DNA of 64,000 bases from Oncomelania hupensis (GCA_036898135.1 CM072522.1:3583921-3647920), one strand, 5' to 3'; positions 47,123 through 59,695 are shown, counted from the first letter of the stretch. A program made the numbers and translations. Notes: generated by a model from the sequence alone, not told the origin.

Positions 47123-47420
47123 ATGCCATGTCCATCGTCTGGATTCTTTGTGGAGACCAAGCGTGTTTGCCAGTATCAGATTGTTGTATCTGGCAAACTC
47201 CAAGAGTCTCAGACCCCTGTCATTTGTCTCGTCGTTGCAGTGGGGTCCACATGTGTCTCCCCAGTTGTGGTGCGCATCTTGGCCAACCTTGGCATGATGA
47301 TGATTCCAGTCGCCTTCCACTATGACTATGTCCTTCTTCAGCACTTGGTCAAGGACAGCCTGTAGATTTTCATAGAAATCCTCCACTTCGCTGTTGTCAT
47401 AGTCTGCTGTTGGGGCATAA
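47123..47420 (-). mobile_element. RTE-like LINE copy E, inverted 5' segment (endonuclease)
   Basis: Minus-strand endonuclease fragment of the RTE-like LINE, with YAPTADYDNSEVEDFYENL, GDWN and GLRLLEFARYNNLILANTL. A small insertion adds two His after GDWN. It is inverted relative to the rest of copy E, which continues on the plus strand at 47546 after about 125 bp of AT-rich filler. Confidence 0.9.
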
Positions 47421-47545
47421 GTCATAAGTCATAATCTTTAATAATCCATAAAATGGAAATTACAATGTCGTCAAGGAAATCTTTCACTCAGCACAATTAT
47501 AAATATGATAAAGATGATAAAAGAAATGATAAAGATGATGATAAA

Positions 47546-49294
47546 AGAGATGAAAAAGAAAAAGAACACCTCAAATGGAGCTGATGCCTACCGAAAAATA
47601 AACAATGACATCCGAAAAGGCATGCGCACAGCAAAGAAGAACTGGATAGAAGATCAATGCCAGGAAATAGAGAACAGTCTGAACAAGAACAACAGCAAGA
47701 AGGCCTACCAGACTGTGAAGCGGCTGACAAGTGTTAAACAGCCCAAAGTCTCCACGATCCAAAGCAAGTCTGGCATAGGCCTGACAGAAAAACAAGAAGT
47801 CTTGGACAGATGGACAGAGTACTGCTCTGACCTTTACAACAAACCACCAAACGGAGACTCATCAGTTCTAGCATGTCCTGAAAACAGAGAAGAACAAATC
47901 CTCCCAATTCACCGGGAAGGAGTTGAGGCAGCAGTGCAATCGCTGAAGAAGGGGAAGTCAGCGGGAGTGTACAACATACCCGCGGACGGCTTCAAACAGG
48001 AGGAGAAGCGATGATTGACGCACTCACCATTATCTGTTACAAAATCTGACAGAGTGGGGAGTGGCTTACACCATTGACCTGTCGCTTGTCATCACTCTTC
48101 CCAAAAAAAGGTAACCTTCAGGAATGTGAAAATTACCGCACCATCAGCCTCATCAGCCATCCCAGCAAGGTCCTCCTGAAAATAATACTCAACAGGTCGA
48201 AACCCCAAGCTGAACAAATCATTGCTGAAGAACAAGCAGGATTTAGGGCAGGGCGAAGTACCACTGAACAGATTTTCAACCTCAGAACAATCTGCGAGAA
48301 ATACTTACAGCAACAACAACATCTATATCATGTGTTCGTAGACTTCAAGAAGGCGTTTGACCGAATCTGGCATGCAGCTCTGTGGGCAACCATGAGAGTG
48401 AACAACATCAGCCCTAAAATTATTGAAGTCATCAAAAGCCTGTATGACAAGGTTACCAGTGCAGTCCTCCACAACAGCGCCATCGAAAACTGGTTCAGAA
48501 CAACAATCGGTGTGCGTCAGGGATGCCTACTCTTTCCAACCCTCTTCAACATCTTCCTAGAGCGCATCATGTCAGATGCCCTTGCAGATCACGAAGGTAC
48601 ACTCAGCATAGGGGGAAGAGCAATCTCCAACCTTCATTTTGCGGATGACATTGATGGACTGGCTGGAGAGGAAACAAGAACTTGAACAACTGGTACAGAG
48701 GCTTGACACCACCTCCAGAGCCTATGGAATGGAAATAAGTGCAGAGAAGACCAAAATGATGACCAGCAACACCAATAGCATCATCACGGACATCAAAGAC
48801 CAAGGCCAATCCCTGAACACAGCGCATAGCTTCAAATATTTAGGAGCCATTGTATCAGACAATGGGTCCCGACAGGAAGTCCTCTCCAGGATCGCACAAA
48901 CAACTGCTGCCTTGGCGATGAGGTGCTACAGAAGACTTCTGGACATTTCCTATACCCAACACATTACCAACGACGAAGTCCGAAAGACCATCACACAAGC
49001 CATTGGACAACTCGATGACCTGCTCACAATGGTAAAAAAATTGAAACTCCGATGGTATGGCCACGTCACCAAATCATCAGGGTTGCAAATACCATCCTGC
49101 AAGACACATTGCAAGGAGGTAGAAGAAGAGCGAGACCGAGATAGCGGGAGGACAACATTCGAGAATGGACTGGTTTGACACAGAGCCAAACAATCAGGGT
49201 TGCTGAGGACAAGGAAAGATGGAGTGTGCTGGTTAAACGATCATCTGTGGTGCCCTTACAACCTCCGAGTTACGGGATAGGATAGGATAGGATA
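47546..49294 (+). mobile_element. RTE-like LINE copy E, 3' segment
   Basis: Plus-strand ORF2 from EMKKKKNTSNGADAYRKINN through RT motif A (HVFVDFKKAFDRIWHAAL), motif B (GVRQGCLLFPTLFNIF) and motif C with FADDIDGLAG intact, to the C-terminal region and a GGATA tail at 49278-49294. Frameshifts occur near 47990 and 48670. Near 48915 about 150 bp is deleted: IAQTTAAL is joined directly to AMRCYRRLL, without the RLKPIWKD to RRIQSMEM section. Confidence 0.92.
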
Positions 49295-49868
<574 letters not shown>

Positions 49869-49870
49869 TG

Positions 49871-49965
49871 AATTGTTCTGATGTGGGGCATTTTGCCTAT
49901 TTTTGAGTTTATTGTGGGGCATTGAAAAATTGTGGGGCATATAAAATGCCCCGCAATTTTAACCT
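49871..49965. repeat. TGTGGGGCAT motif block with hairpin
   Basis: TGTGGGGCAT occurs three times, and the last copy pairs with ATGCCCCGCAA just downstream: an 11-bp stem with one G-T pair and a five-base loop at about 49929-49956. The reverse motif, ATGCCCCACAA, is repeated at 56.7-56.9 and 60.1-60.4 kb. Confidence 0.6.
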
Positions 49966-50089
49966 GTTTACAATATTGCCGTGGGGTTCCTGATTACTGT
50001 CCTGTACAAATCTCACAACAACGTTATATATAAAATTGTAACCAAAAAATAATTGGATTGCCTCCCTTGCTTCAAAACTTTTCAATCTG

Positions 50090-50205
50090 TCCGCCATGGT
50101 GATTTTGCCATGGTGATTTTAATCTTCGATGTGAAAGGAGAGTTACCGTTCTTGATTGCAACGAGAATGGCCTGACGAAGATTCAGCGAGCCTGTGCTTA
50201 AACCG
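50090..50205 (+). other. Possible 5' untranslated exon of locus B
   Basis: Sequence with higher GC ends at a good donor, GTGAGT, at 50206, upstream of the phase-matched exons of locus B. Its ATGs open only frames that stop quickly, so any role would be as a 5' leader. The boundary on the left is not defined. Confidence 0.25.
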
Positions 50206-51658
50206 GTGAGTGGAAATTTGTTATACTAGTACAACACTAAGTTTGAACAAAATTGGTCGATGTAGTTGTTTATCTTTCAAATCAAATTGTGTTTTTAACA
50301 TGTCGGCGAAGGTTGCTCAGTGAAGCACCGGTGGGTCGCTATTTTTCATTGAACTTATTTTACTAAGTCTAAGGGGTTTGGTCTAGGTGCATGAGTAAAC
50401 GCGTGTTCAACTACGCATTGCATAATGTTACAATCTTCTTCTTCTTCTTCTTCTTCTTCTTCTTGGATTGTAGCACTACAATAACATTTTGATGACAAAG
50501 AAGACACCTTCGCCGATGTTTTCAACGCAACAAAAATCGTGATTTGTTTTGAGAAAGTGACGTTTTTGCTCCTACAGTACTAGACTACACCAAAAGCCGA
50601 GGCACTTTTTCGGTATCTCTAAAACTCTAACAAGGTCTACGCCACAGTTCATACTTAAACGCCATTTAGATTATGTCTACTGCATTTCATTTTAACTCAA
50701 AAGGGCACAGTCGCTAAAGGCTCGTACATGTTTTGTAGGCCTACTTTTTTGCTTGTCAGTCGTGGCAGCCATTTTCGATGGTCAACTTTCAAACAATCAT
50801 TTACACTCAGATTTCCACAGAAAATGTTTATTTGGGAATCCGATGACAGATGAATTATTCATTTCTGCTTTTATGCGGGTATCGTTTGGAATATTACTAC
50901 ATTTAATGTAAATCAAGCTGTTTTTCACTACCCTACCTAACAGGAAAATCGGCACACCGATTGGCTGAATGGCTTTTCCTAGCAGAAGTCTTGTTTGTGC
51001 TTTTTCACTATCGTACGCTTTATGATTAATCACAGAATAAGTTTTTCTTTCAAAAGTTGATAATTGAATGGTGTTTAAAGATAAACTAGGCGTACAGTTT
51101 GTTAAATCTACAGAAATAAACCAAAAAGCTGTATCCGAATAGTAGATCTAGTGATATTTATTTAAAATTCCTTTTAATATAGGCCTACTCCCTACTGTAC
51201 TGCGTTGCTAACATTGTTGTGTAAATAGACTATTAAAAAAAGTTTTTCTTTGCCTTTGGTTTATTGGTTTATTACAATGCTGTGACAAAAGGCTTTTTTA
51301 ACTTACTACTTTGGATTATTTTTATTTGATTAGGCTAATTATTTCATTTATTTATGTAATTTTTTATTTATTTTATTTTATTTTATTTTTTTTTGGGGGG
51401 GGGAGGTAGGGGGAGGGGGGTGTTGAACTTGTATCTTTTTTTTCAGAAATCTAATAAATATATTAAATCAAAAAGTGAAAGAAGAAATAGTTTACAATGG
51501 TAAAATGCCGAAGTTGCAGTGCATAATTTATTCTCGTTTGTCACTACCCTACGGTAAAAAAATGTATGTACTCTCCTCCCTCCCCCCTCCCTCCCGTCGC
51601 AAATTTGGAATACCCCCCCTCCCCCCCCCCTCTGAAGGCCTTGATCCGGCCCTGGCTC

Positions 51659-51698
<40 letters not shown>

Positions 51699-51809
51699 CA
51701 AGAAGTAAAAATGTTAGTCCCCTGTACTTCTTACTAAAAGGGTAACACTGTATGTATATATAATATAGGCCTAAATATAAAATTTCTTTTTTTTACTTTG
51801 TTTACACAG
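50206..51809. other. Non-coding stretch, possible intron
   Basis: No exon is seen. It holds a CTT run (50432-50465), a T/G-rich run (51395-51425) and a GA run (51662-51695). Confidence 0.45.
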
Positions 51810-54591
51810 TGGATCGTACATGCAAAGTTCAGCAGTGGTTGAAGGGCAATCCAGCACAGACCTGTGATGAAACATCTATGGAATCGTTGGTAAGAAACAT
51901 GTTGTCTAGGCTACTGTTGTCTGTTAAGTTACTTTCTTCTTCTTCTTCTTCTTCTTCTTCTTCTTCTTCTTCTTCTTCTTCTTCTTCTTCTTCTTCTTCT
52001 TCTTCTATCACCATCGTCAGCAGCAGAAGCAGCACCAGCAGCTTTATCTTCCTCCTCCTCCTTTTCCTCCTCTCCTTATCATCATCATCATCATCATCAT
52101 CAACAACATTATAATCATCATCTTTTTCTTCTTCTTCTTCTATCATCATCGCCAGCAGCAGGAGCTTTCTCTTCCCCCTCCTCCTCCTCCTCCTCCTCCT
52201 CCACCTCCTCATCATCATAATCATCACCATCTTCTTCTTCTTCTTCTTCTTCTATCTCCTCCTCCTTCTACTTTTCCACCTCCTCCTCTTCCTCTTTCTT
52301 CAAATTTTTTGTATTCTTTCTTGATTTTTTTCATTCACTTTTCTTATTTCTTTAATCTTCATTTCTTTGACATTTCTTTTTTTCTTGTGTTTTATTTTTT
52401 TTCCTCCCTAGTCTTTCTTTTTTTTTTCTTTTTCAGATTCTTTATTTTCTTTGGCTCATTTCTGTCCTTTTTCTTTCTTTCTTTTCTTCTTTCTTTCTTT
52501 TTTTGCGCTTTCTTTGTTTCCTTTCTTCCTTTATCTTGTTTTCTTTCTTCCTTTTCTCATTCTATTTTTTCCTTCCATTCAATTTTCTTCCTTCTATTTT
52601 TTCTATGCTGTATATATAATAAATCAGAGATTTAAATTGTTAAGAAAGAGGAAACAAATGTATTCCTGTTGTTTCATTCAGTATCTGCTAAAGTACTTAT
52701 TTATTATTTTTAACATTTATTTACTTTATTTTGTATTGGTGTTTTTTCACCCACGAAGTGCGGGAAGGGTTTATCCCTCTTTACACTATATGGGTGACTG
52801 TCCACCCACAAAGTTCAGGGCGTCAGGATTTGCTACTGCTGCAATATTATAAGCATGGGTGGAAAATCACTCTGTTGGGATTTAGATATTGTGCATTTTT
52901 GTTGTCTACAACTGCATTTATGCACACAAATGTAAGAAAATTTGGCATGAGATTCGGCAATTCTTAACTTACAAAGTCATAAAATTTAAAAAAATCTAGA
53001 ACAACAATTGTCGAAGTTATGATGATTTAACTGACTTTATGGGTGTTATTCCACCCAGGGGTGGCAGCAAAGGTTAACTGTGTGACTTCAACATTTCTAC
53101 TTAAATTGGGTGAAATGTTGTAGCTTTGCTCAGATTGCAAGCTGCATTCCTGTCTTGATCTACTGGGATTATGATAGTTGCAGATACATGTATCGAGATG
53201 CAGTGTTTTTTATATGTCCTCAACCATGATAGCGAGTTGCAGTTCTTTGTTGAATATATAAAGCTCACTCCAATTGCTTAAGCACCTTTAACTTCACCAC
53301 TGTTCAAGGACGTTGCTTGCAAGACATCACACTGTTTACTTTAAATCAAATAGCTGTGTCACCCTATGGTGTGGGGCATTTTATTTGTGATTAAACAAAG
53401 ATAGCTTTAAGTTTTAGCCCCTTTTCTTCACCAAAACTGTTATGTTTTGTACTAAGTAAATAGAACAAGAAAGCAATAATCTGCAAGCGATTCATTTATT
53501 TTCCCAGGGACATTACTGAAACACTGTCTAACATAAAAAAAATAACATACTGTTTATGAAAGTGCTGTTTCACATCATGTTATGGGCCATGTGAGATTGT
53601 GAGGATTTTGTAACTTTGTTGTGTTGTTCTGTGAATCAGAAACTTTCAGATAACCATTTTTTACTAATCTATCATTAGGGATACATTGTCCTTGCTAAGA
53701 AAGCAATTACCAGCAAATCGATGCATGTATCTCCAAGAAAGAAAAAAAATTGTTCACGGCAATGACATTTAAATTTACATTGGCTTACTCTTGTGAAGAA
53801 AAACTACATGCTACACCATGTACATGCCAAATTTTCTCCTGTTTTAACGCCCAGCAGACAAAAATTAGAGCTACTCTTTATTGTCTAACTTTAATGTGCA
53901 TGTCAGGGCTTCTGAAAGACTTTTTTTTTCAACTAGCCCGCCGGGCTAGTTACTTAGAAAAGTTACTAGCCTGCAAGAATTTTGACTAGCCCTGCTGAAA
54001 TGGCGAAGCATCAAATAAGCTGTAAAATCTATCCTTTTCGATTTTTTTCTGATGGGATTGTTTTGCTTTTTTAGCCGGTGTATCAGATTCGGCAGAAGTT
54101 GAACCAATTCTTTTTACAAATCGATTCATACTACCATAGCTAAACCGAAAGCGCTAACAAACTAAGCTGAGCGATCATGTAAAGCCTTCTCTGATTGGTT
54201 CATATCGATCAATATTACGCGCTACGAGCCAATCATACAGAGTATTTTTTCAAGTAATTCAGGAAATGAGGCACAGTAAGGGATATTTTTCTCCTCTTTT
54301 CCTGATGCGCTTATTATCGAATGATATGAAATGAATCATCACCCATACGGTCCCTCTTTACTGATCGTTCTTGGCGAAACGCACACGTGTAGAGCTGTGC
54401 AGTTTAAAGGGTTCGTAATCAAGCCGATGTTTTTATTTTCATCGGGGATTGACAAACTGAAGAGAGAAAATCAACTAGCCCGCCGGGCTAGTAGACTTTT
54501 AACTTTAACTAGCCCGTGGCAATTTTAACTAGCCATTGGCGAGCGGGCTAGTGCATTTCAGAAGCCCTGGCATGTTTATACTTTATTTTAA

Positions 54592-54664
<73 letters not shown>

Positions 54665-55335
54665 TTAATTCAGCCTCCTGATTGCTCAGACGATGAAAGG
54701 CTTGACTTTGAGTTCGACCCAGAATCAGAGTCGGAGGTGGAGTCGGTGATGGAGTTGGTGATGGCACTTGACGGTAATTTTGTTAATATTCCTGAGAAAT
54801 AATATTTTGGTAATTTTCCTGAAAGACCGTAAACAGTGGAATCTGCTGGACACACTTTAAGGGTTTTGTGTTTATTCAGTTGTGGTTTGTCTGGTTTGTT
54901 TCCACTAGATCATTAAGGCCATAGAAGTAAACTGGTCTAACGTGACTTTTTCTTGTTCAGAAAAACTACCTCCAAAGGTTTTGGAAAACGTATGTCGGGA
55001 CACATTTTACATCATTTACTTCACTTACTTTAAAATGTGTCTGTGTGTGAATTGTAGACACTGACATGTATTTGGATAAATTATGATGTCATGCTATTGT
55101 TTTTCATATGTATGCTTCAGTTCATCGGTGTGGTTATATTCCAAAAACTTGTACTATTAGTATTACCTTGGGTTGTTTTTTTTTTTAATGTGAATGCTTC
55201 AGTTCCTCTGTATGTTTATGTCCTGAAAACTTTTCGTGTACTGTAAATTGTTCATTTATCCCTTTATAAATGGGGCAAGGGCTAGATGTAAAGAAGCACC
55301 CCTGCTTACTCTTCACCCTGAGAATAAAAAGATGT

Positions 55336-55393
<58 letters not shown>

Positions 55394-55658
55394 ATTTTCT
55401 TTCCATTTTTCCTTACTAAATTTGGGTGGTTTGCATCCAAGTGCAATACTAATTTTCTTATTTTTAAATTTTGAGTGTGTGTGTTTACAGGTGCTGCGGA
55501 TTGGACGAGGAGAACTAACAGTGGTCAGGCGCCCAAGTTCTGTAGAAGATGCTAAACGTGAAAACTATCTTCCTTGTGTTCAATGTAAAGGGTGGATTTT
55601 AGAAAACAATTTATCGCTACATTCAATCAATAATTTTATTGTCCGGTTTACCCTATAA
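51810..55658 (+). CDS. N-terminal exons of a recombinase-family-related protein (locus B)
   Basis: Exons 51810-51889, 54674-54773, 54961-54989 and 55491-55658 have AG/GT borders and agree in phase (1, 0, 1, 0). The first exon gives CKVQQWLKGNPAQTCDETSM, the second an acidic stretch (CSDDERLDFEFDPESESEVE), the third EKLPPKVLEN. The last gives RIGRGELTVVRRPSSVEDAK and LPCVQCKGW, then stops after 20 or so residues of different character. The RIGRGELTVVRRP to LPCxxCKG module is familiar from molluscan and other invertebrate proteins that carry a C-terminal tyrosine-recombinase-like domain, and resembles the CSGCKGF segment of locus A. Here the recombinase part is absent, so the gene is truncated or runs on outside the exons found. 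The start codon was not identified. An inverted-repeat transposon sits in the first intron. Confidence 0.5.
51924..52006. repeat. TTC microsatellite
   Basis: An uninterrupted TTC run directly after the first locus B exon. It is followed to about 52640 by pyrimidine-rich sequence with CTC and TTTC runs, all on one strand. Confidence 0.97.
52007..52640. repeat. Pyrimidine-rich intronic tract
   Basis: CTT, CTC, ATC and TTTC runs make about 630 bp of strongly one-sided pyrimidine sequence. Long low-complexity frames on both strands are not taken as genes. Confidence 0.8.
52641..53903. other. Non-coding intronic stretch
   Basis: No exon is seen. A CACCCA-rich phrase is repeated loosely (52749, 52801, 53052), and TGTGGGGCATT occurs at 53370. 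Confidence 0.4.
53904..54569. mobile_element. Inverted-repeat DNA transposon (MITE-like), hAT-type ends
   Basis: CAGGGCTTCTGAAA at 53904 and TTTCAGAAGCCCTG ending at 54569 are exact inverses. GCATGT flanks both ends (53898-53903 and 54570-54575). Inside, ACTAGCCCGCCGGGCTAGT, a perfect 9-bp-arm palindrome, occurs at 53934 and 54475, with more half-copies near each end. At 666 bp with no transposase frame it is non-autonomous. CAGGG ends suggest hAT, but a 6-bp duplication is shorter than the usual 8 bp. Confidence 0.82.
54594..54666. repeat. ATT microsatellite before a locus B exon
   Basis: A TTA run ends seven bases before the acceptor of the exon at 54674, so the polypyrimidine tract of that intron is unusual (TATTTTAATTCAG). 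Confidence 0.95.
55336..55390. repeat. CT microsatellite
   Basis: CT run in the intron before the last locus B exon. Confidence 0.95.
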
Positions 55659-56709
55659 CCAATGTTTTATCTCATCTTATTCAATAATCTGTAGATATGT
55701 AGCAATCGTTACATATATAAAATTAAAACTTACAACAAACGAGGGGAAAATGATTTGGTAAAATGCGAATTTTTTGTTGCATTTTACCATGCCATATTTT
55801 GATATATTTTTTTACTTTACAAGAATGCAAGTTTTTTTGTGCATGAAAATCGTTTCTTTTGTTTTACTTGAGTGGTAAGGGAGAAAGGTGTATAGGGAAG
55901 ATGCACTTAAACAAAATACATAAAAATGTACATTGAAAGTACCCTTTTCAATACCTAAGGTGCTAGTAATTTTGTGCCCAAAATGCCTTAGATGTCACAG
56001 ATTTTAACCTTTATTTAAAAAAAAATTAACCCATGTAAATGCCAATTACCTAAAAAGAATATTTGGCATATTTGTTTTGCATAATGATCTGCTGTAATAA
56101 AGTTGAAAGTGAAAATAAACATTCAGTAAAAGTTTTATTTAAAAAAATCTCTCTCTCTCTCTCTCTTTCTCCCCCTCTCCCCCCCCCTCTCTCTCTCTGT
56201 CCTTCTTCTTCTCCTTTCTTCTTTTTCTTCTTCTTCTTTTCAAGTTTTCTTTACCTTAGTTATTGAAAAAAATCGGATTACTCATTTCATGTTTAGTTCG
56301 TTGCCAAATTTTCAGCCGATTTGGGTCAACATAATAATAAATGAAAAACAAACAGGGTTGGTGGGGGACATTTAAGGAAGAGAATAAGTATTCATAAGAA
56401 GACACTAAGTAGAAAGTAACAAGAAAATAAATAAACTCAACCTTAATCCATACAATAAATTATAATAAAAACATTAATGATGGGGTTTAGAATGATTTCA
56501 TTATGCATTCATTCACTTATTCATTGATTTATGCAATCCTGCTTCGTTCATTCATTCTTTAATAGTTTACATTGTATCGAGAGCAGAGACATACATTAAT
56601 TTGAATAAAAATGTAGCAGATGAAATATTTAATTTTCAATGATCAAAAAATGCCTGAAACATTCATTCACACTGCAATTGCACAACAATAAATTACTTTC
56701 TTCCTTTTC
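55659..56709. other. Non-coding stretch
   Basis: No further locus B exon could be found. CT/CTT runs at 56150-56240, otherwise AT-rich. Confidence 0.45.
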
Positions 56710-56948
56710 CCATTCACATATAATGGCCCACAACTAGCAACAGTAGGCCTATATATCTGCCTCATAAAGAATTCTATTATAAAAAGCCCCACAATGCTCT
56801 ACATTTTTAAAAACATATAAATATAATGCCCCTCAAACCAACACCAGACAGAAAACCCCACAATAGGTTTATATATATAATGCCCCACAACTAGCAACAA
56901 TATACATCTGCCTCATAAACCATTCTAATATAAAAAGCCCCACAAATG
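56710..56948. repeat. ATGCCCCACAA repeat block, copy 1
   Basis: GCCCCACAA-type motifs recur about every 25-60 bp (56711, 56785, 56852, 56880, 56936) within ATATA-rich spacer. The block aligns almost base for base with 60100-60360. Confidence 0.75.
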
Positions 56949-57334
56949 TCTAATATATAAAGCGAGTTATGGTATTGGTGATATAAACACAGTTTAGACT
57001 AGTTGCGCGATTCGCGTCGTATAAATTCTATATCTCGGGAACCACTGCACCGATTTTGATCATGTTTACCAGTTTTGATCACGGGCCACCCGTGCACCTA
57101 AAAAATAATGTCAGGTTTGGCTCACAAAAATTAACTCCATGGTCTCGAGCTGTGTGTGTTTTCCCATATAGACCAAAAAATTAAGGGTCTTTCTAGCAAG
57201 CCTTGCTAGCTTAGTTAGTAAAACATTCTCCTACCGTGCAGGACGACCCAAGTTCAAACCTCACGCGGGCCCCCCTTTTTTTTTTACACTACAATATGGA
57301 TATTTTTCTTTTTAATATAGGCTTTTTACCTTTA

Positions 57335-57395
<61 letters not shown>

Positions 57396-57414
57396 TATAC
57401 ACTAATAATAATAA

Positions 57415-57492
<78 letters not shown>

Positions 57493-58059
57493 TATACACT
57501 AATAATAATAAATTATTATTACTATTATTATTATTATTATTATTATATTATTATTATATCTTATATTAAATTTTCTTTTAAAACCTTGGTGTTTTTTTTA
57601 AATTTCTATTTGTATTATTCTATATTCAATATTATTATTATTAGTATTAGTATTAGTAGTATTAGTAGTATTAGTATTAGTATTATTACCAAGGATCGGG
57701 ATGGGGTGGTACGTGTAGGTAAAAGGGGGCTACGGGTAGGTTTAAAGGGGCATGGGTAGGCATAACGGGGATACGGGTATATATAAGGGGGTATGGTGAT
57801 GGTCGATTCCTTTCATCCATACCTGCGAAACAATATGGGGAGGTATCAAGTGGGTTCGGGAGGTATCAAGGGGGTATGGTGAGGCATCATGGGGGGGGAG
57901 ACGAGGAGATATCAGAGGGGGTGGGTATGGTGAGGTATCAAGGGGGATATGGGGAGGTATCATCGTCCAAATGGAACTCGCTCACAACAGTTGTCTCTCT
58001 GTCTACATTTTAAACAGCAACCTGTGTACCCTGGCTTGCCAGGGTACAAAAACCACTAG
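56949..58059 (+). mobile_element. Helitron-like non-autonomous element, copy 2
   Basis: The 3' end is characteristic: an 11-bp stem (TGTACCCTGGC pairing with GCCAGGGTACA, loop TT, 58025-58048), seven bases, then CTAG at 58056-58059 followed by T. Helitrons end in a hairpin plus CTRR and insert between A and T. The proposed 5' end is TCTAATATATAAAGCGAG, similar in style to animal Helitron starts, but the base before it is G and part of this phrase also occurs in the flanking repeat family, so that end may be up to 15 bases off. The body has a tRNA-like segment (57195-57270), ATT runs and G-rich short repeats. No Rep/helicase is present. Confidence 0.65.
58025..58059 (+). other. Helitron 3' hairpin and CTAG terminus
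   Basis: An 11-bp perfect stem with a two-base loop, then CTAG. Reading through it explains the abrupt end of similarity with copy 1. Confidence 0.75.
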
Positions 58060-58124
58060 TATGTATATATATTCTACTTCACTTTGTCAACAGTTTTACT
58101 GTCACTACATCACCTGTGTGAATG

Positions 58125-58372
58125 AATGAATGAACATTGAGGTTTAACGTCTACACCCACCATTGGCGATATGGCAGACGGGGATAACCATCCCAGGGAC
58201 AGAAGGGTAGGGACCTAAATCAATACTGAACCACAAGAGCCATCATACTGCTAAAATGGACAGTGAAAATGGCCACATTTTATATCGCCCACCACGGGAT
58301 TCGAACCTGGGTCATCGGTGTGCCAGGCTAACCCTCTACCACTTGAGCTACGGCTTTGCCCCTCCTCCCCCC
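58125..58372 (-). mobile_element. tRNA-derived SINE, second family
   Basis: On the minus strand a head with GTAGCTCAAGTGGTAGAGGG (A box) and GGTTCGAATCCC (B box) is followed by a body of about 150 bp that ends AACCTCAATG and a TTCA tail (58118-58137). The body and tail differ from the SINE at 7.7 and 14 kb, so this is another family. Confidence 0.82.
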
Positions 58373-59084
58373 CCTCCCACCTGTGTGAATAAGAAAGATG
58401 AGCGTATATGTTGCTACAGCTCACAAGGACATACTATTTAGCCTTACATAGGCAAGATGAAAGAAAAAAATTGACGAAAGCAGCCTCCATAAGTCAGAAT
58501 AGTTGAAGCCACAATGTATGTGTGAAGTGAGACAATGCGAGGCTCGCAAGCTCTAGGGGTGGAGCCCTTGAACACCTTATTAGGCACAATAGTTGATGTC
58601 ACAATTCATTAATGAAGTGGTGAGCCAATTGCAGGCTCGCAAGGCTGTAGGGTGGAGTCTAAGTCGCTCGCAAAGCTATAGGGGTGGAGTCAAAGTGGCT
58701 CGTCGCGCGTTCCAGCGGGACATTCTCGGCGCGCTTGTCGTATGACGCTACGTGTGACCAATCGTCTTGCAGATATGAGAAAATTTATATATATATGTTG
58801 ACAGGTTATGTGTAATAAAAATTATTTCAGTAGTTTGTCATTGATGTGTTTAGGTTGAATTGTATTGTTAGTTATGATTCATAGTTGTTGTCCCCAATCA
58901 AGTTCTTTTTTCTTCTTTTCCCCACTCCATACCTCCCCCTGCCACCTCCCCCCACTCCACGCTATCCCGCTGTATAAATAAATAGTTTAAAATTTTTATT
59001 TTATTTTTTAATCTAAAATGTTAATAAATTATTGTGCATGTTTGTGTATATTATTTTAACCATGTCCATGTGCCCTTAATGGGT
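58373..59084. other. Non-coding stretch with a GGCTCGCAAG repeat
   Basis: GAGGCTCGCAAGCTCTAGGG and related phrases recur near 58540, 58632 and 58662, with a local direct repeat of about 90 bp. No gene is seen. Confidence 0.5.
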
Positions 59085-59122
59085 TTTTCTGGAATAAAAT
59101 TTGCCTTGCCTTGCCTTGCCTT
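59085..59122 (+). repeat. LINE-type 3' tail, CCTTG repeats
   Basis: GGAATAAAATTTGCCTTG then four TGCCT units matches the AATAAA-plus-short-repeat form of L2-type tails. No coding part is recognisable upstream. Confidence 0.5.
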
Positions 59123-59478
59123 GTGCGGAAATTTGTCAAGTTGGCCTCCCTCTCTCTTCTTCTTAGTAAAAATGTGTACAGCCGAATACGCACATGCACA
59201 CTCAAGTTTATAATTGCATCTTGGTAAGGACTATGCTCAAACTTAGCCAAAATAGTCTAGGGCTCACGTAGACAGCGTTTTTGCAATAAAATTGTGAGGA
59301 CTATGGTTGTAAGTCCTCAGACAGGAAAAAGTCCTCACAGCGTGGGTGTGCGACATGGTTAGGTCCTTACGACAGCGTAGGTTCACACAATAAAATACAA
59401 AGCACAATAAAAAATTGTCTATCTCTATCACCACAGTATTAAAACATAGTCAAACACACCCACTCTCTCAATGTCTCC

Positions 59479-59511
<33 letters not shown>

Positions 59512-59695
59512 TAAAATACAAAGCACAATAAAATTGTCTATCTCTATCAGTATATGTGCATTTCACACAGAAACAGAAACGAGCAATTTGCTTTAAAACG
59601 CCATGGAACAACTACTATGATCAGCACAAAAAGACACCACAACACAACACCTGCACAGACACTCAAGCAGCCAAACACACCTGGGCCACAACGAA
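59123..59695. other. Non-coding stretch
   Basis: No gene is seen. CACAATAAAATTGTCTATCTCTATCA phrases (59404 and 59524) flank a CA run at 59482-59510, a local duplication of about 120 bp. Confidence 0.5.

Noticed and set aside
51829..52230. Acidic or serine-rich proteins over the TTC tract
   Set aside because: Products of trinucleotide runs on either strand.
57236..57502. Tyr- or Leu-rich protein over ATT runs
   Set aside because: Artefact of microsatellite sequence inside the Helitron-like element.
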